Shown piece after piece: positions 51,626-61,285 of a DNA stretch of 64,000 bases. The stretch's first letter is position 1. The number at the start of each line of letters is the position of its first letter. Under the pieces are notes generated by a model, which had not been told where the DNA came from, did no database searches, and worked only from the letters and a program-made list of their open reading frames with translations. Origin of the DNA: Pseudonocardia endophytica (GTDB lineage: Bacteria; Actinomycetota; Actinomycetes; Mycobacteriales; Pseudonocardiaceae); assembly GCF_004339565.1 (NCBI RefSeq), contig NZ_SMFZ01000001.1, forward strand, positions 1,116,001 to 1,180,000, in the 5' to 3' direction. The position numbers and the translations under genes are program-made.

Positions 51626-52669
51626 CTAAGCAGCATCGTCCTCGGTCTCCTCGCTAATCTGCTCCTGAGCCTCACGGACCAGCGAGGTCGCCAGTGTCAC
51701 AGCAATGAGCGCGTTGGCTGGACTGTATTGCACACGTCCGACAGCGTGTGCGCTGGCGTGGCGGTTGAACCGATCGGGGACTGGGTCACCGGCAGGAGCG
51801 TTGAACATCTTCAGAGCTGCCACGGCAGGAATGTGCACGAGTCCCCACCGCAGCTCAGACAGCGAAGCGTTTTCCTTGTGATCCTCGATCTCGGCCTTGA
51901 CCTTTGCGTAGTAGCCACTAATGCGCTCAGGCTCGATTGTGAAGCGCAACGTCGTGTCGAAGATCGACGCAGCAAGGGCCTGCGCAGCAACCAGGTGGCC
52001 ACCCTCAGCCACAGTCAGCATCTCCTCGAGCATCTCGGCCAGCTCGACAAGATCCTCGTCGACAACGTCGGCAATGACGGTCCGACAGTCCTCGATGATC
52101 TCGGCTTGGTGGCCCGCGAAGATCTGGCCACGCTCGTCGTCCGTCTCAGCCTGGATCAGCTGGTTCAGGATCGATGCTCGAGGCACCCATGCGGTCGGGT
52201 AGCCGGCCTCGGTGATGTCGAAGAGCTCGCTGATGCGAACCATGTCATTGAGCTCCTGCCAGTTCGGCGGAAGTCCCCGATGTATGGCGTCAGCGATCTT
52301 GCCGAAGTCGATCCGGGAAAGGACGCCGGCGAGCTGTTCACGTAAGCCTTCGAGCCAGACGAAGTCGATCTGCTGCAGATGCTCCGCCACGGCCTGCGCT
52401 GCCTCGGTCTGGATCTTGATCAGCTGTTGGTTGCGGGCGACCACCGCAGAGATGGCGTCGGTCTGACGCTTCACCACCGGTAGCTCGGCGATCCGGCCAG
52501 CCAGTGGCTGCATGATCCTCCTGATCCGCTCGACGTGAGCGTCCAGACCTCGGGCGAGGCTGTTCATGGCTTCCTCGGACGGCTGCCAGACATTGCTGGC
52601 GTCATTGGTTGCTTCCTCGTCCCCGTGCCCGTCCGCGGGTTCGTATGGCGGCCGCCGGTCGTCGGACAC
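51626..52669 (-). CDS. Helical protein with HEPN-like RxxxxH motif
   Basis: A 347-residue, mostly helical acidic protein, starting at GTG 52669 with AAGGAGG 6 bp upstream. Residues 40-130 look like coiled or amphipathic helices (AVVARNQQLIKIQTEAAQAV). Near the C-terminus, FNRHASAHAVGRVQYSPANA has Arg303-x4-His308, the RNase motif of HEPN domains, followed by a hydrophobic helix. It ends convergently with the NACHT gene. An RNase effector in defence is plausible but unproven. Confidence 0.55.
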   Translation of the reverse strand: MSDDRRPPYEPADGHGDEEATNDASNVWQPSEEAMNSLARGLDAHVERIRRIMQPLAGRIAELPVVKRQTDAISAVVARNQQLIKIQTEAAQAVAEHLQQIDFVWLEGLREQLAGVLSRIDFGKIADAIHRGLPPNWQELNDMVRISELFDITEAGYPTAWVPRASILNQLIQAETDDERGQIFAGHQAEIIEDCRTVIADVVDEDLVELAEMLEEMLTVAEGGHLVAAQALAASIFDTTLRFTIEPERISGYYAKVKAEIEDHKENASLSELRWGLVHIPAVAALKMFNAPAGDPVPDRFNRHASAHAVGRVQYSPANALIAVTLATSLVREAQEQISEETEDDAA

Positions 52670-53060
52670 TGCTGGCCTCCTTCGTCGTGTCGAGGAGGCG
52701 AGCGTAGAGGTGAGCACCGATGACCACGGGCTGTCACACCCCCGCGCCACCGTCGAGTTGTGACGGGGATGCAGCTCGGCTCTTGCCAGTCCTCCGCGAG
52801 CGGCAAGATCGGTGTCTCCAGCTCGCCGAATCTGCGGTACAGATCGATCCGACACGCCACCGCCGGCCGCGGGTGGTGCAAGCGGCGTACTTGGTTCGTG
52901 GACGTTGTCCACAGCCTTGTCTTGCCGTACGGACGTGCTCGGTCACTCTTCGTCGCCCGACAACAGCTTGGACTCAACCGCTGAGGTGCTCCGACCCCAG
53001 AAGTAACGGATGCGTTCTACCGAACGAAGGTCGAGCAGGGACTCAAGCGGAGGGTGCTGC
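52670..53060. other. Intergenic gap without a convincing gene
   Basis: Several short frames are open on the plus strand (for instance from GTG 52760), but none has a family match, a good ribosome site or codon bias. It probably holds the divergent promoters of the HEPN-like gene and the EACC1 operon. Confidence 0.4.
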
Positions 53061-53405
53061 ATGCAGCTCAACTTGCGGGTCGTCGACGGTGAGAATCCGA
53101 TCGATGAACTGCACCACCTAGAAAGATGGCTGTCTAATGAGCAAGACCTTCGAGGCCGTCTGACGTATCCGGTCGCTGACATTACCCCTAAAGGCGAGAT
53201 GGGCGGGCTTAGCGACGTACTTGTCGCGAGCCTCGCTAGCGGCGGAGCAGTAACAGTACTGGTCCAATCAATTCAATCCTGGATCGCTGCCCAGCGGCCA
53301 AAGGTATCGGTTGAGATCAAGACCAGGAAAGGAGACTCCATTCGAGTCGACGCTGAGGGGTTTTCCCCGGATGACTTGACGCGACTCCTTAAGGAGATCG
53401 ATTGA
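53061..53405 (+). CDS. Effector-associated constant component EACC1-like
   Basis: A 114-residue protein. GLSDVLVASLASGGAVTVLV and VQSIQSWIAAQRPKVSVEIK, followed by GFSPDDLTRLLKEID, match the EACC1 family, a small conserved component coded beside caspase- or trypsin-like effectors in bacterial conflict systems. It has one hydrophobic segment (residues 53-70) that may insert in the membrane. A GGAGGG ribosome site lies upstream. It precedes the caspase gene by 31 bp. Confidence 0.8.
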   Translation: MQLNLRVVDGENPIDELHHLERWLSNEQDLRGRLTYPVADITPKGEMGGLSDVLVASLASGGAVTVLVQSIQSWIAAQRPKVSVEIKTRKGDSIRVDAEGFSPDDLTRLLKEID

Positions 53406-53436
53406 AATTCTTTCGATGGCCGTGGACTGATTCAGC

Positions 53437-54180
53437 GTGACTGATGAAGCTGCGTTCGGCCGCCTCCCCGACCCGTCGGCTTCGCGCGTTGTCCTAATTG
53501 GCGCCAGCGAATTTAGCCATCTCAGTAGCTTGCCATCTGTTTCGCGTAACGTGGCCGCGCTTTCGGCGGCCTTCCGCAATCTCGATCTATGGGGCCTGCC
53601 GCAGCAGCATTGTGTCACCGTGCAGAATCCGGACTCGCTGACGGAACTGGTCACGCCGGTTGATGAAGCTGCTTCGTGCGCGGAAGACACGCTCATCGTC
53701 TACTACTCAGGCCATGGACTGGTCGATCGCGAAACCGGCGAGCTGCATCTTGCACTTCGCGGATCCATTGCCGATCGATCCTATACCGCTGTTCGGTATG
53801 ACCTCGTACGACAGCAAGTCCTCCGAAGTCCGGCTCGACGCAAACTCATCATTCTCGACTGCTGCTATAGCGGCCGCGCACTCGGTTTAATGGGAGACGC
53901 CGCCACCGCTCTTGCAGAAGAAGCCGCTGCGGAGGGCACGCTAGTTATTGCCTCCGCGCCTGAAAATAGCGCGGCTTTGGCACCAGAAGGAGAGAACTTC
54001 ACCGCGTTCACAGGAGAACTCCTAGATGTCCTTGATCGCGGCGTGAACTCTGAGGCCGAATACCTTGACGTAGATCTAGTTTATCGGAGAGTGTTCAGCG
54101 CACTCAAGGCTAAAATCGAGACCACTCCCGCAGAAGCGCGAGAGAAATACTGCTGGACGACTAGTGATTGCCCGCAATAG
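53437..54180 (+). CDS. Caspase-like peptidase (C14 family)
   Basis: A 247-residue caspase-fold protease. VYYSGHG has the catalytic His93 and ILDCCYSGRA the catalytic Cys143; the start ASRVVLIGASEFSHLSSLPS is typical of prokaryotic caspase effectors. It begins at GTG and overlaps the pseudokinase gene by 17 bp. It is probably the executioner of a three-gene conflict system with EACC1 and the pseudokinase, killing the cell when activated. Confidence 0.88.
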   Translation: MTDEAAFGRLPDPSASRVVLIGASEFSHLSSLPSVSRNVAALSAAFRNLDLWGLPQQHCVTVQNPDSLTELVTPVDEAASCAEDTLIVYYSGHGLVDRETGELHLALRGSIADRSYTAVRYDLVRQQVLRSPARRKLIILDCCYSGRALGLMGDAATALAEEAAAEGTLVIASAPENSAALAPEGENFTAFTGELLDVLDRGVNSEAEYLDVDLVYRRVFSALKAKIETTPAEAREKYCWTTSDCPQ

Positions 54181-55351
54181 GGCACACCTGCGCTCAGATC
54201 TAATTCGACGTCTGCCCTCAGGTGACATTTTGCGAGCGGCGGAGGCTTTTGGCAATCGTTTCGATTTTCGTGAGACTCTCCATCGTTCCCGAAACACTGA
54301 GGTAGCGAGGTACTTCGACCAAGATTTCGGGAGGCAGGTTGTCGTTCGGTTCACCTTCGCAGAAGCCGACCAAGAGATCACGCCCGCTGTCTTGCGCAGC
54401 TTTAGGGCGACCACACGGATTCTGGCTGCTGCCGCTCATCCAGCAATTGTCTCAGTATATGAATCAGGTCTGACTTTTCGTGAATCGACCGAAGCACTCT
54501 TCGTGATCTTGGAAGACATGGACGCTGGATCGCTCCGAGAAAGGTTGCCAATCACCGAATCCGAGGCGGCAGATACTATAAGTATCGTACAGCGCTGGTT
54601 CGGACCACTTATGGCCGCGCTAGATCGACTTCATAGGTTGGAGATCGTTCACCGCAACCTCCGGCCCGAGACATTACTAATCGATACATTCGACCGGGTT
54701 AAACTAGGCGGCTTTCGATTTGCATCCTATTTATCCGACCTAGAGGCAAGAGCGAACTCCTCACCTCCGCAGGGCCTGCCAGCCGCTTACACGGCCCCAG
54801 AGGTAACGGCCGGGCAGGCTGTTACCGTGCGCTCCGATATCTACTCAATCGGCTGCATTCTCTATGAGGTACTGGCTCGGCGGCCAGTCTTCGTTGGAGA
54901 GTCAGACGTAGAACAAGCTTACATGCACCTTCGCGAGAAGCCTGATCCGCCGTCGGCATTAACGTCGTCCTCAGCAATTCAGCCGCTTGACAAGATCGCG
55001 CTGCGGGCACTTGCGAAAGACCCGAGCGATCGCTATGAATCTGTTTCCGATATGCAGCTGGAACTGGACCAGGCAGTCGCTAGCGCCGTAGCAGCTCTCG
55101 TCGGCGCCGGATATCCTCAGGCGGAAGTGGGAGAAGATGTTGCCGAGCCCGACGGCGAAGCCGAGCAGGCCAATAAAGTCGTAGTCGAGCAGCCGATACA
55201 GCGAATGGCTGAACCGGCACGAAGCGCCGGGGGTTCACTGAGCTCTGAACGACAGGACGCAAGGAAGTCGAGCGGCAGCGGAGGGTTGTTTCTTCTCGTT
55301 GCGCTACTTGTGCTGATGATTGTGATTGCCGCCTTGGTCGGAGTTCGGTGA
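54164..55351 (+). CDS. Membrane-anchored Ser/Thr pseudokinase
   Basis: A 395-residue protein with a Hanks-type kinase fold followed by a polar linker and one C-terminal membrane helix (LFLLVALLVLMIVIAALVGV, about 375-394). The APE-like YTAPEVTAGQAVTVRSDIYS is kept, but the catalytic loop reads HRNLRPE (Asp165 is Asn), DFG reads GGF (Asp is Gly), and the beta-3 Lys is replaced by Arg62. Catalysis is unlikely; it probably senses or scaffolds. It overlaps the caspase gene, so both are made together. Confidence 0.82.
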   Translation: MIARNRAHLRSDLIRRLPSGDILRAAEAFGNRFDFRETLHRSRNTEVARYFDQDFGRQVVVRFTFAEADQEITPAVLRSFRATTRILAAAAHPAIVSVYESGLTFRESTEALFVILEDMDAGSLRERLPITESEAADTISIVQRWFGPLMAALDRLHRLEIVHRNLRPETLLIDTFDRVKLGGFRFASYLSDLEARANSSPPQGLPAAYTAPEVTAGQAVTVRSDIYSIGCILYEVLARRPVFVGESDVEQAYMHLREKPDPPSALTSSSAIQPLDKIALRALAKDPSDRYESVSDMQLELDQAVASAVAALVGAGYPQAEVGEDVAEPDGEAEQANKVVVEQPIQRMAEPARSAGGSLSSERQDARKSSGSGGLFLLVALLVLMIVIAALVGVR

Positions 55352-55402
55352 CCGCGTAGGAGGATCTGGGGCGTACCACGCCCGCAGCATGTGATCTGGC
55401 GT

Positions 55403-56083
55403 TCATCTGGGTGGGACCAACTCGATCCCTTGCCGGGTTAGGACGGTCAAGTCCAGAAACCATTCTCGAAGACTCCGGGCGTGCCACAGGTCGACTGCGT
55501 CGGAGATATGGCTTTTCGCTTGCGCAGCGCTGAGGCCGTTCACAGCCATCAGGTGATGGAACGCCTGGTCCGCCGTTCCATGTATTTCAGCGAGGCCGTA
55601 ATGGGTGGTGCGGTGGCAGTCGGTGCACAGGCAGACGAGCCGGCGCAGCGACTGGACGCTGTGCTTGGCGTCGTAGGCCCACCGCTCGTGTGCTTCGAGC
55701 CATCGTTGTTCGGCGCGGTTCTCGGCCGCTCCACATGCCTCGCAGGTGCGGCCGGCTCGGCGGGTGACCATCCAGCGGACGCGATCCCAGTCGCGGGGTG
55801 CGACGCAGCTGCGGACGTTCGTGAACCACGACGTCGTCGGAATGAGGTCGACGAACAGGCCCGGCTTGTAGGTGCGGTCCTCGCCCGGTAGCAGGTCGGG
55901 AAGCTCTGGGCGCGCAGCCCACTGCTGCAGCTCGGGCGTGGCCGGTCGCGGGTCGTACCAGCGGCGGGCGTGCGGGTCCCAGCGCGCGCCGACTGCCTTC
56001 GCGGCATCCTTCTCCGCGTAGGGGACGTCGAGCCAGATGCGATCCGCCCGCGTGGTGGCCGTGCTGCTGGACGGCTGGCCCAT
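55403..56083 (-). CDS. DUF5710 plus zinc-finger/HNH-like protein
   Basis: A 226-residue protein. Residues 15-45 (RIWLDVPYAEKDAAKAVGAR, WDPHARRWYDP) match the DUF5710 domain found in TraC-like plasmid proteins. Further on, CEACGAAENR and LCTDCHRTTHYG form a two-CxxC zinc site of HNH-endonuclease type. ATG 56083 has GGGAGG upstream. It is convergent with the pseudokinase gene and probably belongs to the conjugative backbone, or is a nuclease. Confidence 0.75.
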   Translation of the reverse strand: MGQPSSSTATTRADRIWLDVPYAEKDAAKAVGARWDPHARRWYDPRPATPELQQWAARPELPDLLPGEDRTYKPGLFVDLIPTTSWFTNVRSCVAPRDWDRVRWMVTRRAGRTCEACGAAENRAEQRWLEAHERWAYDAKHSVQSLRRLVCLCTDCHRTTHYGLAEIHGTADQAFHHLMAVNGLSAAQAKSHISDAVDLWHARSLREWFLDLTVLTRQGIELVPPR

Positions 56084-56170
56084 GGTCGTCGCCTCCCTCG
56101 TCGTCTCAACGACCGAGGGTCTCACCGACCACCGACATTAATCGAGCACGAAGGCTGCGTCGGCGGCCGT

Positions 56171-56461
56171 TCAGCGGGGTCGGAGGGCATGTGAAGGTAC
56201 GAGCTGGCGGTCGGCGATGTAGCGCTCGGTGCGGCCGTCGCGGTACGGAATGTGCAGCGTGACGACCCCGAACCACCGCCCGTCGCTGCCTCGTACCCAC
56301 TCCCAGAACCCGCCCGGGATCTCCTGATCGAGATCGAGGCCGGCCGGCAACGCGTCGACGTTCCCGGCGCCCGGGTAGGCCCGTCGTAGGTCGACCCACA
56401 CCGCCCGCGCGCGTGGCCCCGCCAGGCCATATCTATCGGCTCGGCCTCGACTCGAACGCAC
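56171..56461 (-). CDS. Small element-encoded protein
   Basis: A 96-residue protein starting at GTG. GFWEWVRGSDGRWFGVVTLH and IPYRDGRTERYIADRQLVP suggest a small beta-barrel. No family name is known to me. It lies between the DUF5710 gene and the broken relaxase on the same strand, and was probably coded just after traA in the element. Confidence 0.6.
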   Translation of the reverse strand: MRSSRGRADRYGLAGPRARAVWVDLRRAYPGAGNVDALPAGLDLDQEIPGGFWEWVRGSDGRWFGVVTLHIPYRDGRTERYIADRQLVPSHALRPR

Positions 56462-56519
56462 GGTCGAATGATGACCGACCGGCGGCGGATCCGCCACGAC
56501 GGCCCGCTCACATCGGACG

Positions 56520-59500
56520 TCAGCGGTGGAGGACGTCCACGTCGCCGTCCGTGTCGGCGTCATCGTGCCCGGTGCCGTCGGCTCGATCGTCGGCGTCCCA
56601 GGCAGCGAGGTCGTCAGCGTGGTCGGCCTCGACCGTCTGCTCGTAGCGGCGGCGCTGCTCGATCTCTTGCAGCGCGACTTGTGCTCGCGCGACGTCCTCG
56701 GCGGTCTCGTCGAGCGTCGGGATCCCGGCTCGGGTACTGGTGTCCGCTCGTTCGTCGGCCTGGGGGGCGCTGAGTTCGCGGATGCCCGGGACGTCGGTCT
56801 CGGCCACCTGCTCGGCGACATCGTCCGCCTCCTCCACGTCGGCGGCACGCTGGTTGGTCGGGTGGTCGCTGAGCTCGTAGTCCTCGGTGATCTCGCGGTG
56901 GCGGTCGGTCTCGGCCTGTTCGGCGCGGTGGGCTTCGATCCACTCGTCGGCGGTGACCCGGTCGGGCGCTTCGGGGTCGACTCCGCGAGCGCGGAGCTCG
57001 GCTCCCGCGCGGTGCGCGTTGTCCCGCGTGACAGCGGTTTCGGCGAACCAATGCGACCGTGCTTCGTCGACCTCTCCCAGTTCGCGGGACACCTGCTGCG
57101 CGTCGGCGGCGTCGGCGGAGGCGTTCTCGGACGCGTCGCGGAGGGTCTCGATCTGGTCGTCGTCTCGGCCCGGGCTCTTCGCACGGGCGGCCCAGACGGC
57201 GGCGTCGGTGCGCGAGCGCGCGGCGTGCTGGTGGGCGGCGGCCAGATCGTCGTCGACGTGCCGTGGCGCCCAGGTCTCCTCGCGCTTGAGAGCGTGGTAG
57301 CGGGCCCGGAGCTGGCCGTCGCTCATTCCGGCCTCCTCGGCGCCGGCGTCGACCAGGCCGAGCGCCTTCGTGGGCGGTGCGGAACACGGCGGCCTTCTCG
57401 ACCATGCCGGGCGCCGGGGCGGCGCCGAGCAGGTCGGTCTCGTCGCCCTGGTGGGCGGCGAGCTCCCGGTGGGCGCCTGCCCACCCGGCGCGCTGCTCCC
57501 ATTCCTGGCGAGCCAGTGGGTCCTCGGCGCTGTCCGGGACCGGTCCGAGGGAGTCGAGCGCCCACCCGGGCGGGTCGTTCGCCAGCTCGGCGCCCAGCTC
57601 GTGGCGGCGGGTGTCCGCGGCGTCGGCGCGGTCCTGCAGGAACTGGCGGTCCTTCTCGTCGGTGACCGTGGCGGGGATGAGATCGGCGGCGCTGTCCAGG
57701 TGCGGGGTGAGGCGGCCCAGCAGGCTGCTGGTGATGCGGTGGTGCAGCACCTGGGCCGGGGACTTGGCGTCGGTGAGGCCGCGGTCGTCGCGGGCGGCGT
57801 CGGCGAGGACCTGGTCCGGGTCGTGGCCGGCCAGCTCGGCGGTGCGCAGCAGCCGCTCCAGCGTCGGCATCGCCTCGTCGGCGGCAAGCCGCGTCCGCTC
57901 GTGGGCGGTTAGGGTGCCGTCGGCGGCCAGGGCGTCGAGGGTGCTGTGGGTGCGCTCGGCGGTGACGCGTTGCGCGACGTGGATGAGCTTGTCGAGGTGG
58001 GTCATGGTCGAGGCGGCCTGCTGCTGGGCACGTTCCTGCTCGGAGAGGGAAGAGCGTTGCTGCTCGGCGGCGTCGAGGAGGTCCTCGATCACGGCGCGGG
58101 CGGTGCGGGGTTCGAGCTCGAACGTGCGCCCGGTCTCAGAGTCCTCGGCCAGGCGGCGGGTGGCGGTCCAGGCTGTGTTGTCGTCGCGGCCGCGGGTCAT
58201 CGCGACGTAGACCGCGGCCGCGTCCATGCCGGTGCCGACGACTGAGTGGGTGGTGTCGACGGTGCGTCCCTGGGCGGCGTGCACGGTGGAGGCGTAGGCG
58301 AGCGTGACGTGCTCGGCGACGTAGCCGGCGGGCAACTGCAGGGTCTCCCCCGCGGCCGGACCGGTGGCGCGTTCGACGGTGAGTCCGCCGTCCTCGCGAA
58401 TGGCGGTGACGCTGAAGGTCTGCCGGTTCAGCGGGACGCCGTCGTTGCCCTCGAACCCGGCCAGGTGCCAGGCGTTCGCGCGGGCCTGGATGACGTCGCC
58501 GACCCCGGCGACACAGCCCTGCGCGCCGTCAGCGCCGAGCGCCACACCCGCCTCGTCGACGAGGCCGAGTCGGACGAGGTCGGCGCGCAGGGCGGCGCCG
58601 ACGCGGGCGGCGTCCTCGTTCGAGGCGACCAGCAGCAGTGACTCCTGCCCGGTGACGGTGTCGCCGAGCCAGGCGCGGGCGGCGTCGGACTCGGCCTGGT
58701 CTGCGGTGCCGGCGTCGAAGAGCCGGCCGTGCTTGGCGTACTCGTCGAGCGCGCCGCGGTCGCCGTCGCGCAGTCGCAGCGATGCAGGGCCTTCCCAGTC
58801 GGCGGTGAAGCGGCGGACGTCGGTGAGTTCGTAGTGGATCCCGCACTCGGCGAGGTCGGCGAGGGTGCCGCCGGGGCCGACGGCGGCGAGCTAGTGGGGG
58901 TCGCCGACGAGTAGCAGCTTGGCGCCCGCGGCCTGGCAGCGCTGGTGGATCTCGCCCAGCTCCGTGGTGCCGGCCATCCCGGCCTCGTCCACGACGACCA
59001 AGTCTCCGGCGCGCAGACGAAGGGCGTCGTCGCCGAACCGGTCGGGTGCGCCCAGGCGGGCGGTGTCGAGGCGTCGCTGGGCGCCGAGCCACCGGTGGGT
59101 GTTGGCGGTCGTGAGGCCGTCCTCGGCGAGCACCTGCGCGGCGATCTCGGAGGGCGCCAGCCCGAACACCCGCCGCTCCCCCAGCTCCCGCGGGCCCTCG
59201 CCCGGTGCGCCCGGCTGGTCGCCCGAACCGGGTGTGGCGCGCCCGGTCCAGGCGTCAGCGAGCGCGCCGACGGTGAACGACTTCCCGGTCCCGGCGGCGG
59301 CGACCATCACCTCGAGTTGCGCGCCGGACGTGAGGATCCCGCGCAGGGCGGCGGCCTGGTCGTCGCCGAGCTCGCGCCCGGACGCGGCCATCTGCGCCAC
59401 CAGCGCGTCGGCCTGCTCGGTGGTCAGGGCGGGTGCGCCGCGGTCGACGGCGGCGTCGCGCAGGGCCTGGTCGGCGGCCAGTTGCCCGACGGTCGAGAAC

Positions 59501-60115
59501 CGGGCGGACCCGGGTCCTTCGAACACTGACGCTCCGTTCTGCAGTCGCAGGTCCTCGGGCCACGCGCTGGTATCGGTCTCGGGGACGTGCCGGAGACCGG
59601 CCTGCAGGGCTTCATCGGTCAGACCGTCGAGCAGCTCCCGCACCCGCTCCGGAGACAGGCCGAGGTTGCCGGGTAGCTCGTCAGACACAGCGCGGATCAG
59701 GTCGGAGCGGGTGAAGGAGCCGCCCTGCTCGGCGACCCGGGCGAGTGCACGGTCCAGGACGTCGCGTACCGAGAACTCGGCCGCTGGGTCGGATTGCTGG
59801 GCACGGTCGAGCACGTCGGTGGCGACTGCGGTGAGGCCGGCGCCGACTTCGGCGCGCAGTTCGGCGTCCCACCGGTCCAGGCGTTGCTCGGTGGTCTCCC
59901 CTTCGTGTGCCTTCGCGGCGCGGGTGGCGAGGGTGGCTTCCTGGGCGAGGCGGGTGCGCTGCAGGGCGTTGGGCTCGTGGCCGTACCGCTCCTTGTAGGC
60001 GTCGACGAGTTCCTGGGTTTTGGCGGTGATCGCTCGGTGGCGGGAGGAGAACAGGTCGATGACGTCCTGGCGGACGCCGATCACCTCGCGGGCCTTGCCG
60101 TCGGGGCGGGTGCGG
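56520..60115 (-). pseudogene. TraA-type relaxase/helicase, truncated with nonsense and frameshift
   Basis: Conjugative relaxase-helicase remnant. The helicase half is clear: AAAGTGKSFTV (Walker A), VVVDEAGMAGTTELG, and later LAYASTVHAAQGRTVD. The N-terminal relaxase domain is missing; homology begins around LRTRPDGKAREVIGVRQDV near 60,115. The stop TAG at 58891-58893 interrupts LVGDPHQLAAVG (Gln to amber). A frameshift near 57,370 separates VFRTAHE from KALGLVDAGAEEAG. The gene cannot make a working protein. Confidence 0.85.
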
Positions 60116-60117
60116 AG

Positions 60118-61196
60118 TAATAGCGCAGGTTGTGCAGGTGCGTGTCCAGTCCGAGGCGCGCGGCCATCCGGGCGTACCGCTGCGTTACCGACGATGGCAC
60201 GAGGTGCGAACTACCATCCGGCTCCAGCGAGAACACGAATGCGTTATCTGAGAACCCGATCCCAAGGACATCGGCCCGCTCCTCGCACCGTGTGCGGTGC
60301 TCACGAAGGATCGCCACCGTCTCGGAATCGAGCACGATCCGTCGCTGCTGGTGAGTCTTGGTGTCCTTATCTCGCCGGACCCGACCATCCTGCGCGATCG
60401 CGCGGCGCAGCATCAGTGTCCTACCGTCGAGGTTCACATGAGCCACCGCAGCGCGCACAGCTCCCCGCGGCGGCAGCCCGTCGTCATCGCCAGCCAGACC
60501 AGCGCGCCCCAGTCCGGATCGCGCCACGCCTCGGCGACGATCCGCGCCGCCTGGGCGGCATTCGGCGGCGTTGGGTCCGGCGGCGGCTTCGCAGGCGGGT
60601 CGACGAACTCGACCGGGTTCACCGATACCCATCGCCAGCGCACACCGCGGGTGTACGCGCCGTTCAGCACGAAATGGATGTGTCGCACGGTCGCAGGCGC
60701 CAGCGGGCGGCACGTGTGTGAACGGCACCGGTCGTCGCACACGTGCTCGCGCGGAGTCCGGTGGTCGACTCCGCATTGCCCCGAGCAGTGCGCCCGGCAC
60801 CGCCTGAGCTCGGCGTAGAGCGAGTCCAGGGCCTCGGCGCCGACGGCGCCAGCCTTCGTCTCTCCGATGAACGGCCGGACGTGCTTCTCCAAGTACCGCC
60901 TGTATGCCTTATGCGTAGTCGGCCCGACATCGAGCGTCTCCAGGTACCGATCGAGGAGCTGGTCGAGGGTCGCACTCATGCGCGGGCTCCGCTGCTCGTC
61001 GACCTGGTTCAGGAGCCGCGTGCGCGGCCTCCGCCCGAGCGGCCTGCTTTGGCCCGGGCTCGACGATCTCGACGAGCGTGTTCCGCTTCCCTGACACCGG
61101 GTCCTTGCCGCCGTAGACACGGACGCGCAGCGCTCCGCTGGGCAGCTCGTCGATCGCGCCGCGCTGTCGCTGGCGACCGGCCTTCGCCCGTGTCAT
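60118..61196 (-). pseudogene. Tyrosine integrase, two frameshifts and lost C-terminus
   Basis: Site-specific recombinase beside its tRNA target. The N-terminal part begins MTRAKAGRQRQRGAIDE at 61196 and the core-binding domain reads LDQLLDRYLETLDVGPTTHK. Frames switch near 61,025 and near 60,443, the latter inside ALRWAHVNLDG, with one G lost. The catalytic Arg region TTGCRRGELCALRW is present, but the sequence stops at LHNLRYYSA and the final HxxR and Tyr are gone, replaced by relaxase sequence. Non-functional. Confidence 0.87.
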
Positions 61197-61217
61197 GACA
61201 CGAGGGTACGACCGCTT

Positions 61218-61239
61218 CGTGTCACGAATGGTGTCATGC
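61218..61239. repeat. 22-bp motif near integrase start
   Basis: Begins CGTGTCACGAATGGTGTCAT, about 47 bp from the attR repeat and 22 bp upstream of the integrase start. Third copy of the motif at 45301 and 48639. Confidence 0.6.
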
Positions 61240-61285
61240 GCGACTGGGATCGATCATGAAGATCAGATATTGGCTGGTCAAAGAG

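Noticed and set aside
52760..52984. Possible small gene between the HEPN-like and EACC1 genes
   Set aside because: No ribosome site, no family match, and the region is better explained as divergent promoters.
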